Source: Glandiceps talaboti (taxonomy: Eukaryota > Hemichordata > Enteropneusta > Spengelidae). From it: a DNA stretch of 64,000 bases. Made by a program: the position numbers and the translations under genes. The notes below the pieces were generated by a model. That model saw only the letters and a list, made by a program, of their open reading frames with translations. It was not told where the DNA came from and ran no database searches. The stretch is from the NCBI RefSeq assembly GCF_964340395.1, contig NC_135568.1, forward strand, positions 10,076,276 through 10,140,275, written 5' to 3'. This document shows positions 42,366 through 52,772 of the stretch, one piece after another (within the stretch, counting starts at the first letter, position 1; every line of letters starts with the position of its first letter).

Positions 42366-44215
42366 CGTGCATGCATGCATGTGTACATGTCAAATCAAAT
42401 ACTGGTTAACCATCATGAATGTAAACATTTAAAACAGTGCTCTTGATTAGCAAGGCAACAGGGGTGCCTATTGTAACATTGCCCCTTCACAAAACTAACA
42501 TTTCACTTCAAGTAACTTCATTATGATATGAAAGAAGTACTAAGAATCCGGTGGAAAACTTCACAGATTTATACTGTAATGATTGAAGTTTACACATTTA
42601 TGTCAGGGAAATTTTTTGAAGATTATACAGTGAATAGAGTTTTCATTATCATGCCAAAAAAAGTCTAATTCAACACCATGTTTTCATCCTCTGTACAGGT
42701 GCCTGATAGTAGATCATTGTCTCCCTCCCAGGAATTGTCAACATCAAATTTTGAAATGAGTACAGATGATAACTTGCCAGTAAAAGAAGAAGTAAGTCAT
42801 AAGTAATATATGACAAGAGACAAAGAGAGTCAAGTAAATTGAAATTTGTTGTGTTGAAATGGCGTAAATATTGGAAGCAATGAAATTGTAATTTGGCATT
42901 TGATCTACACCAATAAAACACTGCATTGATCTTCCAAAAGACTCGACCATCTATCCTGATTGGTAAACTGTACATATAGGTAACTCAGACCACCTTCCTG
43001 GTCACCCAAGTATGTAATATCCGCAAATAGGAATTTCATGGTAACAGTCTTGCCAATATTGAAGGGGAACAAAGGCGAGACTATAGAGAGCAAATACCAA
43101 TGTTACCCCTAGGATCTATCAATAAATTCTTGATATTAAACTACCATATGACAAGTGTGTGAATAATCGATGTGCTTAAAAAATGCTGTTTACCTACATG
43201 AGTCTCTTCTTGTGCAAAAATAAGTATGTGTTCTAATATTATGTCAGTAAGTCTGTTTTACAGAGGTTGTCTTGCAGGATTGCATTGGTAAATATGACTT
43301 TGCTGGGTCCCCTTGGTGTAAAGAAATGCAGTTAAGATAAAATCAGCCATACCTTTGTTTTGTGTTACTTGCAGGATCAAAACCTGGTATCTGTAGAAAC
43401 CAAAGATGACCTTAACATTTTCACCCAAGAGGATTTAGAAGAAATGGAGACACTTCTTGAGGAGAACTGTGAGCTAGATATAACACAATCAAACAACTCT
43501 GTCGATAATCAGATGAAATCTCAATATCAAGAGTCACAACTGAATACTGCTGTTGCCATACCACAGAAATTGGAGAATGAAATGTTAACGACATCTGTCA
43601 TGAAAGAAAAATCTGATATAGCAAAGGTATATATAAAAGCTTGATTTTGAAATTACTCAATAAAATGATATGGTTATTATGTTAATGAAAAATAACATCT
43701 CTTATGCTGGTGATCATAAAAATAAAAGATTGTATAGTTTGGCCACTAGGGGTGCTGTTGGGAGGCAGCTATTATTAGACCAGAAGTGAGGGCCCTGTGA
43801 AGACTATCATAGTTGAGCTCCTCTCAGTGAAAAACCATAATTTCTCAGTGTTTCACAGCAAAAGTATTCCTCTAACTTTGTTTCACATCTCATAACTTAT
43901 TTTAACCACATTTTGTTGACCACTTCACTGCCCTGTAATTTAGTCCTGCGTGTGGGCACCCCTTGTGGCTTACTATATACAATCTTAATCTCTTGTCTTT
44001 ATGATATAATTCTTTACCAAATTGATAACATCTGGAGTTGTATCATATGGGTTGTCCAGAAATATGCTTGGAAATTAGTGTGGTCTTTTTCTTCTTTGAA
44101 ACTACAAGCCAAGTAAATCAGCTGACTGCCCTACACTTTGTTTATTTCACAGGATAAAGAAAGTGTTATTGATGATGATTGGTTCAATGAAGTACTGCTA
44201 GACTGTGATTGGTGA
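40939..44215 (+). CDS. Unrecognised 225-residue acidic protein, six coding exons
   Basis: Exons 40939-40992, 41329-41439, 42113-42217, 42699-42791, 43375-43626 and 44153-44215. All have AG/GT borders and all introns are phase 0, which strongly supports the model; the stop is in the last exon. The N-terminus is basic (MSSTLRRSRRSVPK), followed by a Cys/Met-containing helix-like part, the segment EAVKSRLWSIAGQRMG, a Ser-rich region (SRSLSPSQE), an acidic stretch with FTQEDLEEMETLLEEN, and the C-terminus DDDWFNEVLLDCDW. It has no signal peptide or TM segment, so a nuclear or cytosolic protein is likely. The acidic-aromatic tail looks like a short protein-binding peptide. I do not recognise the family. 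The upstream ATG at 40870 is out because its frame stops after 12 codons. Confidence 0.8.
42325..42366 (+). repeat. (GT)n microsatellite
   Basis: A gt run followed by gcgtgcgtgcatgcatgc in the intron between exons 3 and 4 of the plus-strand gene. Confidence 0.95.
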
Positions 44216-46266
44216 ACAAGTTGTAGTTCATACCCACTCCACAACAAAGCTTTTTTCTAGAATGTCATTGGTTACTATTAAACAAGGACTGGACTCATTG
44301 TGAAAGTGCTTGATTTGATACGGTACCTACTACTACACACTGTATGTACAGAATCAAATATCACCAATATGTTACGGATTGAACAAAATGTTGTATACTG
44401 AGACTAGCAAGTCTATTAAAATAAGAATACGAGACTCATTTAAATGCATTTTAAAAGCTGAAATATGGCGTATTTATAGCATTCTATTATAAGAATAACG
44501 CTTGCCACACCGACAATATTTTTCAATATATTTATTTCTTCAACACGCTGAAACAAGTGTAAATAATAGTTCTAATATATGAACTCAGTTATACACTGAA
44601 GAAACAGTTATAACTATCAAAATAGAGTTAGTTTGAATTTGCATACAGCGTAACTCTGTGAAATAGTACAATGATAGTGCAATACCAGAATGTAATATTT
44701 AGGGGAAAAAATTAAAATTTTATTTGGAAATTCACCAAAGAATAGAAATGTATTATTTTGTACATGTACAATATAGCAAATACAAAATCATTAAGAATTC
44801 CATCTTAATGCCCCTGTGTTGCAATTCTTGATACCTGCATTAGTGTTTTACCTCATGCTAGAGCATCAAAATAAAAAGGTTGACTGATTGTCACTCATGC
44901 CTGTACAGTTGTAGTGTACATACTATATTGTACCATGCACGAGCCATTTAGAACAAAAAATATGGCATATATTCCCTGGTCATTCTAAATCACGACAAAG
45001 CACGTCTATTTCATGACAACGCGTGTCTACGTCACTGGTTCTGTTGTGTTCGAAATATGAGTCAAAACGTTAAAAATGGCCATCGCTTTCCCCGATTTTC
45101 TTTGATATTACTGACGCTGGTATAATTATGTTAATCTCCAATATTTTTCTTCATTCAGCCAGAAAACTCATGACCTAAGGGTTGTCACTACTCGTCTAGC
45201 GACTCGTAGTGACAAAGGCCTCTTAATAGGTCACTCGTATTTTCCCTTGGCTGAATGAAGAAAAATATTGGGGAATAACATCTAAGTATATCATGTGGAC
45301 CTGATTGAAATATCGGTGTAAACCGAAATGATTATTATTTGTACAAGTCTGACATGGCTAGGGAGAAATATTACATTTCAGGGAAACAAGATTTGTTTCA
45401 CTCAAGACAAAGATTTTACGTAGAACTGACAGTACTTTGTTCCCAATAGATAAATTAACAATATCTGAATAAAATACATATTATAAAAATACAGTCCAGG
45501 CTTACTGCAATAATAGTAATGTTAATAATATTACATATTCATACAGTACCTTCCATGATGGATGTTGTGACCTTAGCACTGTATAATTAATACCCCTGGC
45601 AAAGACCTACGTCAGTACAACACCATGATGTATGTTACATAACCCCAAAAAGTATATCCATTAAGTAGTATGCCCTTGCATATATTTGGATTATGATTTT
45701 TCCCTACCCTCTGAAGCAATCATCATCATCCCATGACAATGTTGGTGTCACTCTTGCAAGATTACCAGAAATATATCCACACACTAGAAATCACTATGTT
45801 AACAACTACTGATTATATAAATGCATTGATATTAGCCATAAATGTCGATTAAGCTGAACGAGTCACATTGGAACCTTCCTATGTCCCATACACGCCCACT
45901 CGCTAACTGTGGGACGCCTTAATGCAAGCCTGCGTTCTTGTTCCATTTCACCAGAAGCGTATACTATATGTAAGTTTCGCAAAGTAGTCTATAGCAACCA
46001 AGTTTTCTGGTCGAAGCATGTGCTTGATATGCATGTTGTTAATAGCAACAAAACAAATATGAAGAAAACTGAAACTAGAATAAATTCTCTGGCTATCATA
46101 GTTATATAGTTACATATACCCTTGATATTACAGCACATAAGGTGCAAAAATATACATAAATAACTGGTTTACTTTAGTCATGGGTAATATACATTTCCAA
46201 GTAAGTAACAACACAGTATGTGGTTGTAAGACTAATGTTTGCTTGCTATCTTGAATAATGCTTTCT
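44216..46266. other. Intergenic region between convergent genes
   Basis: Holds the 3' ends of the plus-strand gene (stop 44215) and the minus-strand Kunitz gene. Apart from a fold-back element at 45137-45277 and a stretch at 44930-45060 resembling 21735-21840, no coding exon was found. Confidence 0.6.
45137..45277. mobile_element. Fold-back hairpin element, about 140 bases
   Basis: Arm ccaatatttttcttcattca gccagaaaac...tgacct is mirrored by aggtca...ttttcccttggctgaatg aagaaaaatattggg. The loop region contains ctactcgtctagcgactcgt ag, itself a small palindrome. Confidence 0.8.
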
Positions 46267-48758
46267 CTACCATTGCTGTTTGACAGCCATCTCCTCTATG
46301 GACCATTTTCCTTCTTTTGCACCAACTCTACATGAAAAAAATAATATAAAATTGGGAGAAAAAGTTAGTGTTTCTGGGTGTCACAGTAATGCATGTGACT
46401 GAGAGGCACACAGGTGTATGTCTAGTTGTCTCTGTCTCTGTTACTGTTTGTGTGTGTGTGTGTGTGAGAGTCGGGCCATGTGACCAGGTACATGTATATC
46501 TTTACTTATGTTGCCCCTTGTGTGTGTGTGTGTGTGTGTGTGTCGTTTTGTACATGTATGTCTGTCAGTTATAATATGGTGCCGTGTCAGTTTTTGAAGT
46601 AAGAAGAGTTTTTGTTCAGTTTCACTCTACCGAACAACACAGGTTTCCCTGGGTACTCCAGTTTCCTCATGCATTAACACTGAACTCATGAGGGATGGCA
46701 CTCACTTGACTTCTTGGGAGACAAGTGTTCATAAATTCAAAGAACTACCCAGTATATAGAAATAAAGATTAAATATTACTTTCTTTGGGTATAATACTAC
46801 AGTTTGTGAGAATAGTACAGATTTCAAGTGATATACCTTCGCAGTTCTGGTGTGCATCATACACCTCTCCGAGTTTGTTCCCAAACTTATCCACACACCA
46901 GCATCCCCCAATACTTCCATGACATTGAGTTGGTTTGAAATATCCATCATCTGTGCATTGCGGAATATATGCTCCAATCAGATGAGTTGACTGTCCCAAC
47001 AATAAGTCACATGGCTTGGGTTCACTCTTGTCATTCTTTGCTGTGAAAATATATAAATTACCAAAACCAATTAACATTTACTATGTACATACATGTATTT
47101 ACTTAAAAATCTATGCTGACATAATTTTTCATATTTTGACCCCAATTGTGGACCTTATGTCAGTGTATGTATTGTTTCACAGGGAGACATTTCTCTGGAA
47201 AATATGGTCATTTTTTCTTCATAATCTTTACGTTCTGAAATCATTTCATAAAACGAATCCCATTTTATTGTACAATGCGCTGAGACGTATAGTGTAGCGC
47301 ATTTCTTTAAGGATTAAATAATAAATAAATAATAATTTCATGCAAATGTTTCACAACTACTGTTCTGGCAGTGGTCCAATGTTGCATCATGGGAGTTAGA
47401 CATACATATGCATTAGATGAACAATACATATTCATGACTATTGAATATTTACTAGTATAAAATAATTTGCATATATCCCTTATGTTGATATTATGGGTTA
47501 ACGAATCCCACTGAAAAAGCTACACAAGGAGGGGATGGGGGGGGGAGGGGCTAAAATGATTCCTAATTACTTTCAAGATAGTTTTCAAAAGAATTAACGA
47601 CTAATATTTTAAAACCTACGGTATGTTATTGAATTATCAAAATATCTTTCCATACCTGCTTTTAATTTACAGTTTCAGTTTGTTATTCATGAGAAACATT
47701 CATGTTACAGTTAATGGAAGACATTTAAAAAAAACAACTTACAATTCAGACATGTATTATTGCATTCTTTCTCAGTCGCAAATCTGTTGCTATTACCATT
47801 ACAGCCACCATATATGAACTGTTCACATTCTGCGGTCTGTGTATTGAAGTACCAACTTGGAAAGTATGCTCTACATGGACCAGTTATCTTGGGCAAGGTA
47901 CAGATGGTGGAACCTAAAAGATATGAAACAATTTTGTACAGATACATATTGACAATTATGGTTTTTTAAAGTCTTACAAATACAAATACATTGTATAATT
48001 AACACTTCACAGGTTGATGGTGATGAAAAATACATGGGCGGGGGTTGGGGTGAAAGATAAATTAGACAGTAATTTGAAGAACCTCTAAGCCATTACTAGC
48101 CTTGAATCCATACAGATGGGGGATTTCAAATTTTAGTTTCCTTGTTTCCTCCTCAAATCCCCATTCCGCAAGAATTCCTGGCTATGCCATTACTGACTGT
48201 CAAAGAATCTTCCTTGTGTGTGTGTGGGGGGGGGGGGGGATTTTTCTGGTTGAAGGTTCATTTTCAATAAAAGTTTGGTAGCATCTCCTATCACCTAGTC
48301 CAAAAACGAATATAACAATAAGGTCATAATCGAGTCACGTCCAGGAATACATGGGGATGGGCCAACCAAGGCCACGCAAGGGACACGTCCCAAGGTAGTC
48401 CGACGAGAGTACAGATATCATATACTCAGAGGAGTTATATCGACCAATTATATCTGACTTTGTACTCAATTCAGAGCCTACTCGGACTAAGAAACAATGT
48501 ATAAGACAGTGGGTGTCCATTGATGGACCACTAACGAGTAAACGCAGTATAACACAATAACATGTACTTTTCGAGTCGACATTCGACCATTTTGTCCGAT
48601 TTGGCCTCGTACATAGAATTGCTTTAAACGCACCCTGTAAACAAATTATACCTACCTGGAGCAGTTTGTGTTACACCAAACACTCCAAAAAGTACCACTA
48701 TCATTAATGTGCAATGCAGAAATACGGACATGACGTTATAGTGCCGAAACGAAAACAT
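46267..48758 (-). CDS. Secreted Kunitz + thyroglobulin type-1 domain protein, four exons
   Basis: Exons 48656-48758 (signal peptide), 47743-47913 (Kunitz), 46837-47040 (thyroglobulin type-1) and a short last exon near 46267-46328; all internal introns are phase 1, as usual for extracellular domain exons. The signal sequence contains TLMIVVLFGVFGVTQTAPG; starts at 48824, 48758 or 48731 are all in frame, and the last gives the most compact signal peptide. The Kunitz domain has exact six-cysteine spacing C-x8-C-x15-C-x7-C-x12-C-x3-C with GPCRAYF, so P1 is Arg and a trypsin-like target is likely. The thyroglobulin domain has the PTQCHG and CWCVDKFG motifs; such domains often inhibit cysteine proteases or bind partners. 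Two acceptors two bases apart give tails ending NGP or KQQW. Confidence 0.88.
47240..47335 (+). mobile_element. Retroelement 3'-end-like fragment in the Kunitz gene intron
   Basis: attgtacaatgcgctgagac gtatagtgtagcgc then (aataaat) tail; matches the stretch at 2495-2560. Typical layout of a truncated non-LTR element end. Confidence 0.45.
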
Positions 48759-49404
48759 TTTCACAGCTACGTTGGTGAAGTGCGTAACCATTTGTTTACG
48801 CTGACGTCCGCAAAGTTGGGTCAAAGGTTAATCCCACGATGCAATATGATAAGACAGCGCCTCCCTGCGGTCACGATCTTCTGGAGAGTGTCGATAAACG
48901 TGACGCATCGAGATCAATAGTTCAAAATACGATAACTTCGTTTATTTACAAATTTTGGCATTTTTGGATTGTTTTTTCATTGCCTGAGGCCTAACTAAAC
49001 GAAATTTTAGATTTTTACACTACACTGAACTGTTGATGACGCCCCTAAGCTCACATTTGTGTCTAAAATTATTTTGTTCATATGTTTACCACATTCTCTA
49101 TTACCCTTCTTCTTATATCATTAGCTTTGACCTTGACCTTCAGTATACTTTTTGTAATATAGTTGAAATGACATGTTATTATTAAAATTAAGAAGTTGTA
49201 CAAAATTGCAATTTATAAAGATTTGCTCTATAGTAATTAAAAAAAGGCTTACTCCATGCGTTTTTTTATCATACTATGTATAGTACCGGTGTATCAGTAG
49301 GAATAATTCCTGAATATATGGATGTACATGTATGTACAAGTCTATATTAATGTCATCGCTGAATATATGGGGATATATGTACCTTTATGTGATGCTGAAT
49401 ACAT

Positions 49405-49668
49405 AATGTCTATGGTGGTTCAGTGGTGGATCAACCTGCCTCTTTACCACCGCGGTCAGGGTTTAAAACTTAAGCTTACAGTGTGTTTGATTACCTTTGG
49501 TATGCTGTAAATGGGAAGAGTGTCATCACTTTGACACTACGAAAATGGCAGGTTTTTTCCAGGTTCTTCAGGTTACCTGATAGTCACGAAGAGTGGACGA
49601 TCCCCAGCTGTCTTCTTGTGAGAAAAGGACTGTTTTGTTTCCAGTGTAAATAGTGTAAATAAAGAAAG
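49405..49668 (+). mobile_element. tRNA-derived SINE, nearly complete
   Basis: tggttcagtggtggatcaac (A box region) and gcggtcagggtttaaaac (B box region) have tRNA-like spacing, with a tRNA-arm-like cctgcctctttaccac between them. A unique body of about 190 bases follows and ends in gtgtaaataaagaaa. This is the standard head-body-tail layout of tRNA SINEs. Confidence 0.65.
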
Positions 49669-49680
49669 CCACCACTATCA

Positions 49681-49802
49681 CCACCCACCCATCCATCCAT
49701 CCATCCATCCATCCACCAACCCACCCATCCATCCGTTCATACAGCCACTGCCACTAGCATTGTTGTAAAGCAGTGTCCAGTTTATGTTACATTTGCTTTT
49801 GG

Positions 49803-49857
<55 letters not shown>

Positions 49858-49873
49858 CAACAGCAACAACAAA
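49681..49873 (+). repeat. (CATC)n and (CAA)n microsatellites
   Basis: catc units at 49684-49735 and about 65 bases of caa repeats at 49806-49870. Confidence 0.97.
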
Positions 49874-50647
49874 TTGTCAAAGTGTGTAACTCGTGTTCTT
49901 ATAATTTGATATTGTCTTAAAAGAATGGATACAAATTATCAACTCATTTCGGACATTGTTGCCAACAAGTATATTTCCAACTGTTACATTAAATTTCACA
50001 TTAAAATAATACCTGACCGGGGGGGGGGGTCTTTAAGAAAAATGATAACGATACAATGACAATTAATGAAGTGAACATCGAGAAGAACACTTAGATAAAT
50101 AAGAAAATATGTAAAATACTTCAACCATTGTGGCTTAAAATAGCTAAAAAAAATTCATTCCGTGATTGAAGTATTTACCATAAAGTAGAAAAATAGTTAT
50201 ACCCTAACTGTACTGTAACTTTGCTTACATATATTAAGTTGATACACAATATTATATCCAGCCTTTAGCTAATTATGATATTCAAAAACCAATATGACCA
50301 TCTTGACCTATATTTATGGTGCCTAGCCCTACAATAATATATTTATGGATAACATATCACCACTTCACAAGTCAAGTGCTTTAATTAACACGGACCAAAA
50401 TGGGCAAATATGTCTATTTGTCCATTTGTCCATTTGTTTTACTTGTTGTACAGTTTACAAATGTTCCTTTTCAATAACATTAATGGGTGAAAATAAAGAC
50501 AATTAAAATGCCCAACTGACAGTTTATGGTTAATTTACATAATAAATAATTAGATAATTAGATAATTAGAGATGCAAATAAATTGATTCGATTCCCATGC
50601 AATTTTGTATGCGAACTTACATCAACAGTTAACATTTCAGGGTAAAA

Positions 50648-50932
50648 TAGCCCCATCTACACGTAGGTCGTCCTACCTGAGGCAGTCCCAAGTCCTACCT
50701 GAGGTAGGATAGGTTTGTGTCTACACATAGGAAGGTTGCGGCTTAGATGTCGCGCCTTCCGTCCTGACAGTACATAGGACGAAGTCAGGAGGGTTTCAGG
50801 AAACCTCTCAAAGGTGTCCTAAGTCAGGACAGTTTCAGGACGGTTTCAGGACGCGTTTGCGTCTACACAGGCTTCAAACTATCCCGAATCCTACCTCAGG
50901 TAGGATTTTTAGTGCCGTGTAGATGGGGCTAA
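50648..50932. mobile_element. Complete GC-rich MITE with perfect 16-base inverted ends
   Basis: Left end TAGCCCCATCTACACG is exactly the reverse complement of the right end. If TA is the target duplication, the ends are GCCCCATCTACACG and the element is flanked by TA on both sides, as in Tc1/mariner-type insertions. Inside, cctacctgaggtaggat motifs form subterminal inverted repeats and cagtttcaggacggtttcag repeats occur. About 285 bases, no coding capacity, clearly more GC-rich than its surroundings. Confidence 0.85.
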
Positions 50933-51184
50933 TGACTGTGAATGATAACCTAACTAAAGCTGTTTATACAATGTAGTTCCTACGTCTGTATAGTGAGGGC
51001 GTTATATGAATTCCTTCACCATTCAATGTATTGGCAATTTTCCTTCAAACAATGCATACGACAAAATGACTCCCCGTCCTTGCCCTCGATAGGGGCCATT
51101 CAGTTCACATGTGGTTTTTGTGAATTTCCATAAAGTCTGTGTTTTCATTGCAACCAAGTAAACCCATTCTCGTCTTCAAATACC

Positions 51185-51353
51185 TTACACATGACATATT
51201 TGGATGATTGCAATGATAGCCAAAGGCAGTAAGTTACATAATCCGACAAATGCAGTCAAACCATACAGAAAAATGTTGAATTCTCCATTGCAATACTTAT
51301 ATGGACCACCTATAAAATGATAATTATATATCATCATTATGAATTAAAACACG

Positions 51354-51385
<32 letters not shown>

Positions 51386-51500
51386 TACATACATACATAC
51401 ATACATACATACATACATACATACATACATGCATACATACATACATAAATACATACATACATACATACATGCATACATACATATTAAATACGTACATACA

Positions 51501-51532
<32 letters not shown>

Positions 51533-51533
51533 C

Positions 51534-51580
<47 letters not shown>

Positions 51581-51937
51581 GGAAGGCAGGCATATCACAC
51601 ACATGCATACATGAAGATGTGGCATAGTAAGTTTACTTATTGGTGTGAAATTGGGTTTGCACATCTGTATCATTTCAGGTATTTTAGTCGGTATTGTAGT
51701 TGTAGCTGTGAATAGACAATGGCTAGGTTAACGATATTCACATAATGAGAATGTACTCTACGTTTTATTGTTGATATGAAATCGATAAAATACTGATCAT
51801 GAGAAATATGGGTAAAACTGTAAGATAATTTGTTAAGTTAACTTGCCTACTGGTAAGAAATCGGAGGTAGTACTACTAGTCCCCTCGGTACTTGGTATTC
51901 CTGTTGATACCATTGTTGGTGTAGCTGTATAAGAAAC

Positions 51938-51982
<45 letters not shown>

Positions 51983-52127
51983 TTATACACATACATATAA
52001 AAATGTGGCATTGTAAGTTCACCTATTGATGAACATACATACATACATACATACATACATACATACATACATACATACATACATACATACACATACATAC
52101 ATACATACATACATACATACATACATA

Positions 52128-52179
<52 letters not shown>

Positions 52180-52519
52180 ATTATTCATATTCATATATGT
52201 GAAAAGAAGTGGTGAGTTTACTTATTACCTGATGGTAGGAATTCAGATTTGCGGGTCGGCATGGTTTCAGGTATTTTAGTCAGTGCTGAAGTTGGTGTAG
52301 CTATAAATAAAAGTAATGGTTACATGTTTAGAATGTTGCCTATACTGTATTGTTGATATGAAGGTGATAAAATAATGGGAAATATGGGTATAAGTTTACT
52401 TGCCTACTGGTGAGAAATCGGAGGTAGTACTAGTCCCCTCGGTACTTGGTATTCCTGTTGATACCATTGTTGATGCAGCTGTATAAGACACACAGACAGA
52501 CAGATAGATAGACAGACAC

Positions 52520-52550
<31 letters not shown>

Positions 52551-52732
52551 TATGAAAAGATGTGGCATAGTAAGTTCACCTATTGGTGAACACATACATA
52601 CATACATACATACATACATACATACATACATACATACATACATACATACATGCATGCATGCATGCATGCATGCATGCATGCATGCATACATACATACATA
52701 CATACATACATACATACATACATACATACATG

Positions 52733-52772
<40 letters not shown>

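Larger units (their letters stand above)
48759..51184. other. Intergenic region upstream of the Kunitz gene
   Basis: Contains the likely Kunitz-gene promoter (48760-48920, richer in CpG), a SINE candidate, CATC and CAA microsatellites, a poly-G run near 50020 and a complete MITE at 50648-50932. No coding exon recognised. Confidence 0.6.
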
